DNA of 64,000 nt from Paracoccus sp. MBLB3053 (lineage in GTDB: Bacteria; Pseudomonadota; Alphaproteobacteria; Rhodobacterales; Rhodobacteraceae): positions 2,303,501-2,367,500 of the forward strand of contig NZ_JAVQLW010000001.1 in the NCBI RefSeq assembly GCF_031822435.1, read 5' to 3'. Every line of letters begins with the position of its first letter. Within the stretch, counting starts at the first letter, position 1. Both the position numbers and the translations under genes were made by a program. Below, piece after piece: positions 17,227 through 26,523 of this stretch. The notes under the pieces are model-generated. The model ran no database searches, was not told the origin of the DNA, and was given only the letters and a program-made list of their open reading frames with translations.

Positions 17227-20200
17227 ATGAGATTCCTGGTCTTCCTGACCGCAGCGCTCGCGCTGGCGGCCGGTCCTGCACATGCGGGCCCCGTTGTGGG
17301 CATCGCGGCCTGGGTGGGCAGCACGCTTGCCGGTAGCATAGGTGCTGCGCTGCTGAACCTGGGGCTGGGGCTTGCGGGCTCTCTGATCACCTCGGCGCTC
17401 GCCAAGGCGAAGCTGGGCAAGCAGGGCGTCAACGTCAATTTCGACGTGCAGTTCGGCGATGACCTGCCTTTGTCATTCACGCTCGGCGATTACGTCACCG
17501 CCGGGAAGCGGAAATATATCGGGAGCTGGGGCAAGAATAACCGCTACATCACCGAGGTCATCGAGATCTCGTCACTGCCGCAACCCGGCCTGAATGCCGT
17601 CTGGGTCGATGACGAGCTGGGCACCGTTCTCTGGGGCGAGGAAGACGACAACGGCACCGGCTACAATCTCGGCCATCCGATCACCAATTACGACGATGAC
17701 GGCCACCGCATGTGGATCAGGTGGCATGACGGCACGCAGGCGGCGGCCGATACCATGCTGGTCAACCTTTTCAGCACCGATCCGGATTATCCCTGGAGCG
17801 CGGCGGCGGTCGGGACGGGCAAGACCTATGTCGTGATCACCACGCGATACGACAGCGACACGCTGACCAGCTATCCGGCCTTCATGTTCCAGCCCGCGCC
17901 GCTGGCGCTTTACGACATCCGCAAGGACAGCACGAATGGGGGTTCCGGCACGCATCGCTGGAACGATCCTTCCACCTGGGAGCCGAGCCGCAACCCGGTC
18001 GTGATCGCCTATAACATCATTCGCGGCATCTACTATGGCAGCGAGTGGGTCTGGGGCGGCAAGAACCTCGCGGCATGGCGTCTGCCCTCTGCCGAATGGA
18101 TCGTGGCGGCAAACGAGGCCCAGGCCCCGGTCGCGATGTCCGATGGATCGAACGAGGCGGCCTACCGCGTCGGGCTGGAAGTCACGGCCGACATGGAACC
18201 GGCCGATGTGCTGGAAGAGATCGCGCGCTGCGCCAACCTGCGCTTTCCCGAGGTGGGCGGGCGCATCAAGGTCGTCTGCGGTCTTCCCGGTGCTGCCGTC
18301 TTCTCCTTCACCGACGAGGACGTGGTGATCACCGAGGGGCAGAGCTTCAAGCCCTTCACCCCGCTTTCGGAAACTTACAACGCCATTTCCGCGACCTATC
18401 CCGAGCCGGTCGAGAAATGGACGATGAAGGATGCCGGCGAATATGTCGCGGCGGATCTCACCGCCGCCGATGGCGGGCGCTACCTGCCGCTGTCGGTGAG
18501 CTACCCCGCCGCGCCCTATGGCAAGCAGGTGCAGCGCCTCAAGCGGGCGCAGCTGCGTGACTTCCGCAGGGTGCGGAGACATCAGTTCCACCTGCCGCCG
18601 GACGCCTATGCGCTGGAACCGGGCGTCGACATGGTATCCTGGACCAGCGCGCGCAACGGTTACATCAACAAGCTCTTCGTGGTCGAGGAAGTCGCCAAGA
18701 CGCCGGGCATGCTGGTCGCGGTCACGCTGCGCGAGGTCGACCCGTCCGATTACGACTGGTCATCCGATTTCGAGGTGGAAGTCACCGCGACCCCGCCGAA
18801 GGTGCCACGCCCGGTCTTGCAAACTGTCACGGGCTTCGGGGCCGAACCGGTCCTGATCCATGACAGCAACGGCGAGGCCCGCCGCGTGGCGATCCGCGTC
18901 TGGTGCGACGGCGACGAGGTCGGCGTGACCGGGATGCGGGCCCAGGTCCGGAAGGCCGGGGAGACGGATGCGGTCATCGACGGCGTGATGCCGTGGCGAG
19001 ATCCGCACAGCTGGTATGTCCATAACGTCGCGCAGCGCACGGCCTACGAGGTGCGGGGGCAGCTCGTTTCCAACATTGCCCCGATCGGCATCTGGACCAC
19101 GTGGCAGCCGGTGACGACCGGCGCGATCTACCTGACCGACGACGATTTTGAAGACAGCATCACGAGCCTCTTTGAAAGCGCGGGCCTCAAGGCGACCTAT
19201 GATATCGAGGATCGGTCAACCCCCGGCGCATTCGTCGGGCAATTGGCGTGGTCGCGGGCGGATAATTCGCTTTACGAATGGGACGGCACGCAATGGATCC
19301 ACTTCATCGCGCGCAGCCTTGAGGGCGTCCTCGACGAGACCTATTTCGCCGCGGAGATGCGCCCGCCACGGCTGGTGGTTTCGCTGCCGGCTTCCGGCAT
19401 CGGCACCGGAGATCTGGTCGTGCTGCTCTCGACCGGTCGGCTCTATCGCTGGACCGGCACCGCATGGGTCGACCAGAACGCGGCCGATCAGATCGTCGGG
19501 CAGCTGACTGCGGCCCAGATCGCGGCCGGGGCAATCGGCGTCGAGCAGCTCGCGGCAAGGGTCATGGTTGCGAACAAGGTGGCGATCACCGCCTTCGACA
19601 ACCTGGTGCTCGACAACCAGATGCAGGATCTGGCGAGCTGGGGCACGAACGCCACGGCGACATGGGTCACGCATAACCCGAGCGGCGGCGTGACGACGGC
19701 GCAAGCGCAATGCCGCGGCACCTTCGTCGTCAACCCGCGCCCGGACAATACGCTCACCTCGATCACCAGCGATTGGGCCAGCATCTCACCGGGTGACGAG
19801 ATCTTCGCATCTTGCCGGATCGGGGCCACGGCGGCGCATAGCTCGCGGCTGATCCTGCAGTTTGCGGATCTGTCCGGGGCAATCCTCGGCGCTGCCGCGG
19901 TCGCCAAGACCTCGATGACCTGGGAGCGGATCAGTACCTCGGGGGTCGCGCCATCCGGGGCGGTCCTGGTGCGCCTTGTCCTGCGCGTCGATGATGCGGG
20001 CTATGCCGCCGGAGGGTCGATCGTCTTCTCGCAGCCCGTCATGCGGCGCAAAGGCGTGGGTGAGCTGATCGTCGACGGCACGATCCGCGGCACGCATATC
20101 GTCGTGGGCACGCTGACCGGCGGTCTCCTGGCATCCACCGGGATCATCACCGGTTCGGCCCAGATCGACGGGGCGCTGATCACCCGTGGGCATATCCAGA

Positions 20201-20619
20201 CGCTCGCGGTCGACACGCTGCGGATCGCGGATAACGCCGTGACGATCCCGGTCGGGGCCTCGAACAGCTCGGACCTGCGGCTCTACGACACGACGGGCGA
20301 GGTGACGCTGCTCTCGGTCTCGATGGTCCGGGAAGGGGCGCCGACCATGCTCTGGGGCACGGCCCAGATCGGGGGATACATCACCTCGTCAATCGCGATG
20401 TTCCGGTTCTACCGCGACAGCACGCTGATCGCGCAGTTCCCCTCGGTCTCGGGCAATGACGGCGCCCAGACCTCGGCCTCCTTCGCCTTCCGGGATGCCA
20501 ATCTCGGAACCGGGGCCACGACCTACAGCCTGCGCGTCGAGCGCTTCACCTCGGGCGAATATACCGGCGACCCGCAGATCGTGAACCGCTCGCTGATGGC
20601 GATGCATGTGAAGAAGTGA
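17227..20619 (+). CDS. Tail tip/host specificity protein J-like
   Basis: The 1,130-residue protein is the lambda gpJ equivalent. A hydrophobic N-terminus (residues 1-60) is followed by a Phage-tail_3-type domain (about 300-500, with ADVLEEIARCANLRFPEVGG) and fibronectin-like beta domains. A C-terminal fibre part has DUF1983-like AAQIAAGAIGVEQLA repeats. It should form the central tail tip and contact the receptor. The first 21 residues look like a secretion signal (MRFLVFLTAALALAAGPAHA), which is unusual for a virion protein but has parallels in related alphaproteobacterial phages. Confidence 0.85.
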   Translation: MRFLVFLTAALALAAGPAHAGPVVGIAAWVGSTLAGSIGAALLNLGLGLAGSLITSALAKAKLGKQGVNVNFDVQFGDDLPLSFTLGDYVTAGKRKYIGSWGKNNRYITEVIEISSLPQPGLNAVWVDDELGTVLWGEEDDNGTGYNLGHPITNYDDDGHRMWIRWHDGTQAAADTMLVNLFSTDPDYPWSAAAVGTGKTYVVITTRYDSDTLTSYPAFMFQPAPLALYDIRKDSTNGGSGTHRWNDPSTWEPSRNPVVIAYNIIRGIYYGSEWVWGGKNLAAWRLPSAEWIVAANEAQAPVAMSDGSNEAAYRVGLEVTADMEPADVLEEIARCANLRFPEVGGRIKVVCGLPGAAVFSFTDEDVVITEGQSFKPFTPLSETYNAISATYPEPVEKWTMKDAGEYVAADLTAADGGRYLPLSVSYPAAPYGKQVQRLKRAQLRDFRRVRRHQFHLPPDAYALEPGVDMVSWTSARNGYINKLFVVEEVAKTPGMLVAVTLREVDPSDYDWSSDFEVEVTATPPKVPRPVLQTVTGFGAEPVLIHDSNGEARRVAIRVWCDGDEVGVTGMRAQVRKAGETDAVIDGVMPWRDPHSWYVHNVAQRTAYEVRGQLVSNIAPIGIWTTWQPVTTGAIYLTDDDFEDSITSLFESAGLKATYDIEDRSTPGAFVGQLAWSRADNSLYEWDGTQWIHFIARSLEGVLDETYFAAEMRPPRLVVSLPASGIGTGDLVVLLSTGRLYRWTGTAWVDQNAADQIVGQLTAAQIAAGAIGVEQLAARVMVANKVAITAFDNLVLDNQMQDLASWGTNATATWVTHNPSGGVTTAQAQCRGTFVVNPRPDNTLTSITSDWASISPGDEIFASCRIGATAAHSSRLILQFADLSGAILGAAAVAKTSMTWERISTSGVAPSGAVLVRLVLRVDDAGYAAGGSIVFSQPVMRRKGVGELIVDGTIRGTHIVVGTLTGGLLASTGIITGSAQIDGALITRGHIQTLAVDTLRIADNAVTIPVGASNSSDLRLYDTTGEVTLLSVSMVREGAPTMLWGTAQIGGYITSSIAMFRFYRDSTLIAQFPSVSGNDGAQTSASFAFRDANLGTGATTYSLRVERFTSGEYTGDPQIVNRSLMAMHVKK

Positions 20620-20628
20620 GGCCCGGCC

Positions 20629-21162
20629 ATGGATGAAGAAGAAGAGGCGGCCCGGCTAGCCGAAGAGATGAGGCTTGCCGAGCTGCTGATGCAGGGCACG
20701 CCGAACCCTGTCCTGCATTACGCGGTGATCGCGCCCGATGGGCATTGCATCCTGCAAACGGGCACCTGTCCCGCCGACATGATCGAGCTGCAGGGCGGGG
20801 AACTTCTGTCACTCGAGGCGCCCGAGGACGTCACCGACGGCACGCATTACTGGGACGGCGAGGCTTTCGCAGCCTATCCAGCCCGGCCGGGTCCCTGGGC
20901 CGCCTTCGACTTCGCGGCCCGGACCTGGACCGATCCGCGCAGCGCAGCCGATCTCGCGGCCGAGCGGGCAGAGGCTTTCACCATCCTGCGCATCGCCCGC
21001 GATCGCCGCCTCGCCGCCTGCGACTGGACGCAGGTGCCGGACAATGCGCTCAGCGAGGCCGAGCGCGAGGCCTGGCGGGTCTATCGCCAGGCGCTCCGCG
21101 ATGTGCCCGAGATGACCAGCGATCCGGCCAGCCCGACCTGGCCAGTTCCCCCCGCATCCTGA
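20629..21162 (+). CDS. Tail fibre assembly chaperone-like protein
   Basis: The 177-residue protein has an acidic, helical N-terminus (DEEEEAARLAEEMRLAEL) and a C-terminal RDRRLAACDWTQVPDNAL segment followed by a WRVYRQALRD helix and a PTWPVPP ending. This is the pattern of the phage tail assembly chaperone (APC) family found beside tail fibres. It probably helps fold the fibre protein encoded downstream. The start ATG follows the J stop by nine bases. Confidence 0.75.
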   Translation: MDEEEEAARLAEEMRLAELLMQGTPNPVLHYAVIAPDGHCILQTGTCPADMIELQGGELLSLEAPEDVTDGTHYWDGEAFAAYPARPGPWAAFDFAARTWTDPRSAADLAAERAEAFTILRIARDRRLAACDWTQVPDNALSEAEREAWRVYRQALRDVPEMTSDPASPTWPVPPAS

Positions 21163-21177
21163 AGCGAGACCCCCGAC

Positions 21178-21465
21178 ATGACCATTCTCACCCACCGGCG
21201 CGGCACCCGCCGGGTCTATTCCTTCATCCCGGAAACCGAGGAGGGCGAAGTTCCGACCCTCGAGGGGCTGACTGGCGAGCTTCGCGTATCGGCCGATGGA
21301 ACCTGCATCCCGTTGGCCGGGGTCACATTGCCGGACGCAATCGATATTGATTTGCAGCCGCTTGATCTGCCGGCCGGCCAATATACCGCATCGCTTTATC
21401 TCAACTGGGGCCCAGGCCCCGAATTCGAGGGCGACCTCATCATTGAAATCTCCGAGGGCTGCTGA
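21178..21465 (+). CDS. Small phage protein of unknown function
   Basis: The 95-residue, beta-rich protein ends in an acidic segment (EFEGDLIIEISEGC). I do not recognise the family. Its length, two Gly-Pro turns and place between the chaperone and the fibre suggest a small structural or fibre-accessory domain of the BppU kind, which is only a guess. The stop overlaps the fibre start (TGATG). Confidence 0.6.
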   Translation: MTILTHRRGTRRVYSFIPETEEGEVPTLEGLTGELRVSADGTCIPLAGVTLPDAIDIDLQPLDLPAGQYTASLYLNWGPGPEFEGDLIIEISEGC

Positions 21466-23735
21466 TGCCGGACATTGTAAGGATCAAGGTAGCGCGCCGC
21501 GGCGCGACCGGTGTCGCCGATGCGACCGAAATTCGTCAACTGACCGAAACTGCAACGCAGGCCTCGGGTACAGCCGTTGTCGAGGCCGGCAGAGCGATCG
21601 AGGCTAGTGCTGTTGCAGAGACGTCCCGATCGGGTGCAGTGGCAGCCCAGACCGTTGCGCAATCCGAACGGACAGCTGCCGAGATCGCACGCGCCGGGGC
21701 TGAATCCGCTGCCCTGACCCTCGGGGCCACGTCCTACGCCACCTTGTCGGCCCTGCAAGCCGTTGCCGGAACGGGAAATGCGCGCGGCTACGTCTACGCC
21801 GACGGGACGGACAGCAACAATGGTCTTTACTTCTGGGGCGGCGGCATCTGGTTGAAAGACCCACTCGACCCACGCACCCGGATCGCGATCATCCAGGCGA
21901 TCACCGAACAGGTCGAGGCCCGCATTGCGTCGATCTTCAACGACGATACCTCGCGCCCCGAGCTTGTTGGCTTCTCGATCCTCGACGAGAGCAAGAACGT
22001 CCTGCTCGGGCTCGATACCGAGGCTTGGGAATGGCTGTTCGGCCTCGCGATCCGGCTCGGCATCGATAAGCCGGTCGTCACCACCGACAATGCCCGTTTC
22101 CTGTTCTCGATCGACGATGAGGACGGCTATAGCTTCTTCGCCGTCACCCGCCCCGACGCCTCGGGCGATGTCAAGCTGATCGTCGGCGGGCAAGAGGTCG
22201 GTGGCGCGACGACGACGGTTGACGAGTCTATTGGCGAGATCGGCCAGGAAGCGGCAGCGCGCAACGCGCACACGCTTCCAGTGCCGGATAACTACTTCCT
22301 GGCAAACCCGGTGACCACGCCGGGTTCGGGCTGGTTTCCCATCGCGCGTCCGACGCAGCAGGCGATCTACCTGACGAATGGCGCAAACAATGCGTTCGAC
22401 CTGACGCACATGCCGGGCGGCCATATCGCGGACATCATCGCCAACCACGCCAATCTGAGGGTCTGGTCCGGAATCAAGATCGAGGGGAGCATCGACAAGG
22501 TCAATCGTGGCGAGATCACGGCGCGGAACTTCATGAACCGCAGCGAGAACATGCTCACGATGAACGCGGGCGACGTTGTTCGGGTCTATGCGATTAACGG
22601 CAACGTCCTGGTGGTGGTTTTGGCTGGTTCCCCGGTGTTCAGTTCGGAGGCCATTCCGGTCATGGACAAGTCGATCCTGATGGCGGGGCAATCGAACTGC
22701 GTGAACTGGGCCGAGACCTCGGGCCCCGCGGGCTTTGTCGAGGGGTTGCGAGATGACGGTTGGATGGGCAGCTCGGCCAACCGTGACCTCTCGTCGTTCT
22801 TCTTCATGGAGGGCGCGACCGGGGCGACGGCGCTTTTCAAGTCCGATCGCTCGGACAATGCCCACTGGATCAATGACGACGATCCCCTGGCCTGGACCGA
22901 TGGCCCGGCCATGGAAAAATGCCGCCGCGCGCTCAGCACCGGACTGGCGCTTGGTCAGCCTGCACCAGAAGTGATCCGTTGGGACAAGGATGAGGCCGAG
23001 ACGCGCTGGCTCGAAGACGGCACGCTCAGCATCGAAGAAGTGAAGGCCGGGCAGGCCTGGATTCTGACCCGGCTGCGCGCCGCCTGCATCGCCGCTGGGG
23101 CTACCAACCCTCAGGTGATCATGACCTTGCTCGGATCTTACGACAGTCCCGACGTTCGTCGTCGCAAGGGCGGGACGGCCGCGCGTCAGGCAACGCTGGA
23201 AAACATCGCGGCTTACGACTGGGCGCATATGGGCGGCACGCGCTATGATCTGCAACGGGGGCCGAATGAGATCCACGGCAACGGCCTCGGCTACTTCAAC
23301 CAAGGTTATCGGGACGGCAGGGCCTTCGCAAACGCCATGCTGGGACAGTCCCAGAACATGGGGCCGACGTTGGTTTCCGTCACCGACGTTGGCAACGGAC
23401 AGTTCGACGCCGTCTTCACCGCGACGGGTCGCATGGTCATGCCGCGTGGAAATATCAGCCAGAATGTCGCCGGCGGTCCTTACCCCTATGGCTTCACGCT
23501 TATTGCCGCCGGCGGCGACGCGACGGACGAGCATATCCCGCTGCTGCGCGCCGAGGTGATCAACGAAACGACGATCCGCTTCACTGCGGATGCGGAAGAC
23601 GTCGAGGGCTGCAAGCTTGCATTTCCCGCCGGCTACTATCCGGAGGCGATGTCCTTCGCATTCATCCGTGACAGCGATGCGCGGCCCGGCGTGCCCGGGC
23701 TGCCGCTTGTTCCCTTCATCTCCGAACCGCTCTGA
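21465..23735 (+). CDS. Tail fibre/receptor-binding protein with SGNH-hydrolase domain
   Basis: The 756-residue protein starts with an Ala/Thr/Glu-rich coiled-coil stalk (about 10-85) and a GLYFWGGGIW beta segment. Its C-terminal half (about 395-640) resembles SGNH-fold carbohydrate esterases. The nucleophile block is KSILMAGQSN with likely S410, and a late NEIHGNGLGYF block has a likely catalytic histidine near residue 604. It would bind and de-acetylate a surface polysaccharide during adsorption. The last 110 residues form another beta domain. The specific substrate cannot be told from sequence. Confidence 0.75.
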   Translation: MPDIVRIKVARRGATGVADATEIRQLTETATQASGTAVVEAGRAIEASAVAETSRSGAVAAQTVAQSERTAAEIARAGAESAALTLGATSYATLSALQAVAGTGNARGYVYADGTDSNNGLYFWGGGIWLKDPLDPRTRIAIIQAITEQVEARIASIFNDDTSRPELVGFSILDESKNVLLGLDTEAWEWLFGLAIRLGIDKPVVTTDNARFLFSIDDEDGYSFFAVTRPDASGDVKLIVGGQEVGGATTTVDESIGEIGQEAAARNAHTLPVPDNYFLANPVTTPGSGWFPIARPTQQAIYLTNGANNAFDLTHMPGGHIADIIANHANLRVWSGIKIEGSIDKVNRGEITARNFMNRSENMLTMNAGDVVRVYAINGNVLVVVLAGSPVFSSEAIPVMDKSILMAGQSNCVNWAETSGPAGFVEGLRDDGWMGSSANRDLSSFFFMEGATGATALFKSDRSDNAHWINDDDPLAWTDGPAMEKCRRALSTGLALGQPAPEVIRWDKDEAETRWLEDGTLSIEEVKAGQAWILTRLRAACIAAGATNPQVIMTLLGSYDSPDVRRRKGGTAARQATLENIAAYDWAHMGGTRYDLQRGPNEIHGNGLGYFNQGYRDGRAFANAMLGQSQNMGPTLVSVTDVGNGQFDAVFTATGRMVMPRGNISQNVAGGPYPYGFTLIAAGGDATDEHIPLLRAEVINETTIRFTADAEDVEGCKLAFPAGYYPEAMSFAFIRDSDARPGVPGLPLVPFISEPL

Positions 23736-23747
23736 GAGGTCAGATCC

Positions 23748-24629
23748 ATGCAGATCATCATCCCCGGCGTCTCGGCACCCCAGTCAGGTGCCGGCAGAAA
23801 CTTTCGCTATCTCCCGGGCACTGAGGTTCCGGCGCTCGATCCTCTGTTCTTCTACGATTTCTCCGATGGGATCGTGGGGCAGGCCTATTCGGGCGCGTTC
23901 ACCAACCTCGCAGGCGGCGTGAATGGCTCGATCATCGGCACCCGCGCCGCGCCCTTGCGGACCACGGCCGGCATGCAGGTCGAGAGCGTGAATGGGCTTC
24001 TCATCAATACCGGCATCAGCACTCAGAGGTCGTCTTACGTCCTGGCGGCGTTGCTGCGGATGCTGCCGAAAGCTTCGGGCAGCCCGGCCACCTATAACTT
24101 GGGCCTGCTCACCGCGACCGACAGCAACACGATCCAAGCCGACCCGACGGCGAACACGAGCATGACGGGCTTTCCCGGCATTGGTTTTTCGCTCAATGAC
24201 AACAACCAGTCGCTGATGGGCTTCTCAAACGGCCTCGCCCCAGCTGGATCATCGAGCACCAACTCGCAGATCCCGACGGGATTGGCCGTTCAAAACACCT
24301 GGTTCCCGGTGGCGCTGAACATCGATGGCCCGACCGGTCGGGCGAAGATTCACACCTTGCAGGGAGTCGAAGACCGCAGCGACGGCATCACAGGCGATAC
24401 CTGGATCAGGGACTTTTTCGTCACCAACCTCGCCGCTCGGAGTGGCAACCTGGTCGTCGGGATCAACCCAAACGGCAACCCGCGCGCCGTCGCGGGTCCG
24501 CTCGGCACCCTGGTCTGCGCTGGGGCGTTCGACGGGAATCGCAGCGATGACGAGGTCACGGCGATCCTCACCGGCATGGCGAAGATCGCCGCCAATCGCA
24601 ACTTGGCGGTCGCTGGCTACGCCGCGTAA
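23748..24629 (+). CDS. Putative tail-associated protein with lectin-like fold
   Basis: The 293-residue protein lies directly after the fibre gene. It has an early FFYDFSDGIVG segment, as seen at the start of LamG/concanavalin-like beta-sandwich domains of phage receptor-binding proteins. The rest is Gly/Asn/Thr-rich and beta-forming. A second receptor-binding or decoration protein is the best guess. No catalytic motif is apparent. ATG 23748 has a GAGAGGTCAG region upstream. Confidence 0.55.
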   Translation: MQIIIPGVSAPQSGAGRNFRYLPGTEVPALDPLFFYDFSDGIVGQAYSGAFTNLAGGVNGSIIGTRAAPLRTTAGMQVESVNGLLINTGISTQRSSYVLAALLRMLPKASGSPATYNLGLLTATDSNTIQADPTANTSMTGFPGIGFSLNDNNQSLMGFSNGLAPAGSSSTNSQIPTGLAVQNTWFPVALNIDGPTGRAKIHTLQGVEDRSDGITGDTWIRDFFVTNLAARSGNLVVGINPNGNPRAVAGPLGTLVCAGAFDGNRSDDEVTAILTGMAKIAANRNLAVAGYAA

Positions 24630-24642
24630 GGAAGGAACGGTC

Positions 24643-25239
24643 ATGACACAATCGATCGAGAGCCAGGGGCGGCGCATCGTCCCGACCCTCGGCTTCTTCC
24701 TTGACCGCCTTTGGGTGTGGATTACAGGCATCCTTTTCTGGGTAATCGGTGCCATCTTCCTCGCCATTTTCACGCCATTCTGGGGCAATGTGCAGGCGAT
24801 CTGGCAGAGTCCGGCAACACTGGCGGCCTTGCAGCACGACCTGGTGGCGCTGCGCTCGGATCTGGCCGCAGCGACGGGGGATAACCGGGTGATCCGGCAA
24901 ACCCCGGGACTGAGCTATGTGACCGAGCCTGTCCGGGTCGGCGACAAGGTCGTGCTCAACCTGGTGATCGAGCGGACTGCGCTTGGATCGCGCTGCATCT
25001 TCACCAGCGGGCAAAGCCTCTTCACCGAGGCGGGGGGCGTCATCACGCCGGGGTCGCCGGTCGGCCCGACGCGGCAGATCGGAGAAGAGCAGACGCGACT
25101 GCGCATCGGGCTGACACCACCCGAGACGCTGCGGCCGGGTCGCATCGAGCTCTACCTGGCGCTGGAATATGACTGCGACGGACGGCGGGTTTTCGACCGC
25201 ACCGACGTGGTCACCTATCAGCTGATGCCGCGCCCCTGA
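24643..25239 (+). CDS. Membrane-anchored phage protein of unknown function
   Basis: The 198-residue protein has one strong transmembrane segment (about residues 26-50, WITGILFWVIGAIFLAIF) after a short N-terminus. A helical stretch follows, then a beta-rich soluble domain with two cysteines (C117 and a later DCDGRR) that could pair outside the membrane. The frame is open from 24325, but ATG 24643 has GGAAGGAACGG upstream and the earlier part overlaps the previous gene. It precedes the endolysin and may be a lysis, superinfection or lysogenic-conversion factor; that is inference. Confidence 0.6.
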   Translation: MTQSIESQGRRIVPTLGFFLDRLWVWITGILFWVIGAIFLAIFTPFWGNVQAIWQSPATLAALQHDLVALRSDLAAATGDNRVIRQTPGLSYVTEPVRVGDKVVLNLVIERTALGSRCIFTSGQSLFTEAGGVITPGSPVGPTRQIGEEQTRLRIGLTPPETLRPGRIELYLALEYDCDGRRVFDRTDVVTYQLMPRP

Positions 25240-25266
25240 CCCAACCCACAATTGCACCCCACCACA

Positions 25267-25292
25267 CCCGCCACTGGCGGGTTTTTCTTTTT
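25267..25292 (+). terminator. Rho-independent terminator before the lysis genes
   Basis: CCCGCC (25267-25272) pairs with GGCGGG (25276-25281) around ACT and is followed by TTTTTCTTTTT. The U tract is strong. It separates the tail operon from the lysis cassette. Confidence 0.8.
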
Positions 25293-25303
25293 GCGAGGAC
25301 AGC

Positions 25304-25900
25304 ATGAAGACCAATGACGCTGGTTTGCAGGTCATCAAAGACAGCGAAGGCCTGCGCCTGACGGCCTATTACGACTCGGGCAGGGTGCTCACGATCGGCT
25401 ATGGCCACACCTCGGCGGCCGGGTCTCCGAGGGTCGCGGTCGGCATGACCATCACGGCGGCCGAGGCCGATGAGATCCTGCGGCGCGATGTGGCAGGGGC
25501 CGAGGCCGGGGTTGCGGAGCTCGTGACGATCGATCTGACCGAGAACCAGTTCTCAGCCCTCGTTAGTTTCGTCTTCAACATCGGCCGTGGCCAGTTCGCT
25601 GCCTCCACCTTGCTACGCAAGCTGAACGCCGGCGCCGATCCAGCATCCGAGTTCGATCGCTGGATCTATGATGACGGGGTCAGATTAAACGGGCTCGTGA
25701 CCAGGCGCGCGAAGGAACGGGCCCTATTCGAGAAGCCGATCGCGGGAACGCCGGCGGAAAGCCGACAGAAACAACTCCAGCGCCAGCTCGCGGCCCTCGG
25801 TCTCTACACCGCCAAGATCGACGGCATCTGGGGCCCGCTGTCGCGGTCTGCGCTCGAGAAGTTCGAGCTCGCCGCCGAACGCATCCTGGCGCTGGCGTGA
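25304..25900 (+). CDS. Endolysin, T4-type lysozyme (GH24)
   Basis: The 198-residue protein is a GH24 muramidase with the T4-lysozyme triad: E15, D24 and T30, in SEG, YYDSG and VLTIGYGHT. It cleaves the glycan of peptidoglycan for host lysis. No signal peptide or signal-anchor is seen, so it should need the holin for release. The C-terminus (about 150-190, RQKQLQRQLAALGLYTAKIDG) looks like a short peptidoglycan-binding domain. It begins 11 bases after a terminator, so the lysis cassette needs its own promoter or antitermination. Confidence 0.9.
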   Translation: MKTNDAGLQVIKDSEGLRLTAYYDSGRVLTIGYGHTSAAGSPRVAVGMTITAAEADEILRRDVAGAEAGVAELVTIDLTENQFSALVSFVFNIGRGQFAASTLLRKLNAGADPASEFDRWIYDDGVRLNGLVTRRAKERALFEKPIAGTPAESRQKQLQRQLAALGLYTAKIDGIWGPLSRSALEKFELAAERILALA

Positions 25901-25990
25901 AGCTGTCACCCGTCTTGCCGCGCTACGTCGATGACGAGGCGGCACGACAGCGGGCGCGCAAAATCCTGAAAGAACTGAAGGAGGACGAAA

Positions 25991-26386
25991 ATGGACGCGT
26001 TCATGCATGCGGTTCTGCCGCAACTGCTGGAAATTGCCGGGCTGATCCTGACTGCTGTGCTGACCTGGGCTGCAGCCAAGGCAAAGGCCAAGTGGGGGAT
26101 CGAGATCGAGGCCAGGCATCGCGAGGCGCTGCACTCGGCGATCATGACGGGCATCAATCTGGCGCTCAGCAAGGGCCTGACTGCTCAGGCCGCCGTTGAT
26201 GCCGCGCTGGACTATGCGACGAAATCCGTACCTGACGCGATCGGGGCTCTCAAGCCGTCGGCTGAGACGATTGCCGATCTGGCGAAGGCTAAGCTGCAAG
26301 AGGCCGCTTTCGAGGGGATCAAGTCCCTGCGGGGTGTCAATGCGTTGACGGCGGTGTCCAAAGAGGTGGGCGCATTGTCACGCTGA
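25991..26386 (+). CDS. Holin (superfamily 6 / LLH-like)
   Basis: The 131-residue protein has one N-terminal transmembrane segment (about residues 8-30) and a charged helical C-terminus containing ALDYATKSVPDAI and SAETIADLAKAKLQEA. This is the pattern of phage holin LLH/superfamily 6 proteins. It would open the inner membrane to the endolysin. A GGAGG ribosome-binding site at 25979-25984 fixes ATG 25991. Its 3' end is repeated twice downstream as decayed copies. Confidence 0.75.
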   Translation: MDAFMHAVLPQLLEIAGLILTAVLTWAAAKAKAKWGIEIEARHREALHSAIMTGINLALSKGLTAQAAVDAALDYATKSVPDAIGALKPSAETIADLAKAKLQEAAFEGIKSLRGVNALTAVSKEVGALSR

Positions 26387-26398
26387 GCGTCGCTGCTG

Positions 26399-26427
26399 CC
26401 GGGTGGGTAACAAATGTTCTCACCCGG
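26399..26427 (+). terminator. Hairpin after the holin gene, weak terminator candidate
   Basis: CCGGGTG (26399-26405) pairs with CACCCGG (26421-26427) across a 15-base loop. No T run follows, so termination would be inefficient or Rho-aided. The same CCGGG and CCCACCCGG blocks recur in the decayed copy near 28640-28670. Confidence 0.35.
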
Positions 26428-26523
26428 CCCGGCACTTTCGCTCCGTCAGCACTCGGCGTTGGCTCGACAACGATCACGCTGGCCCAGACGGACATCAAAC
26501 AGCGCCGCGCAATCTCCCATCTA

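Noticed and set aside
25897..26199. Open frame starting at GTG 25897 overlapping the endolysin stop and running into the holin gene
   Set aside because: The first 30 residues look plausible, but the rest reads as a Cys/Gly-rich shadow of the holin. It was not annotated as a gene, though a short lysis protein here cannot be ruled out.
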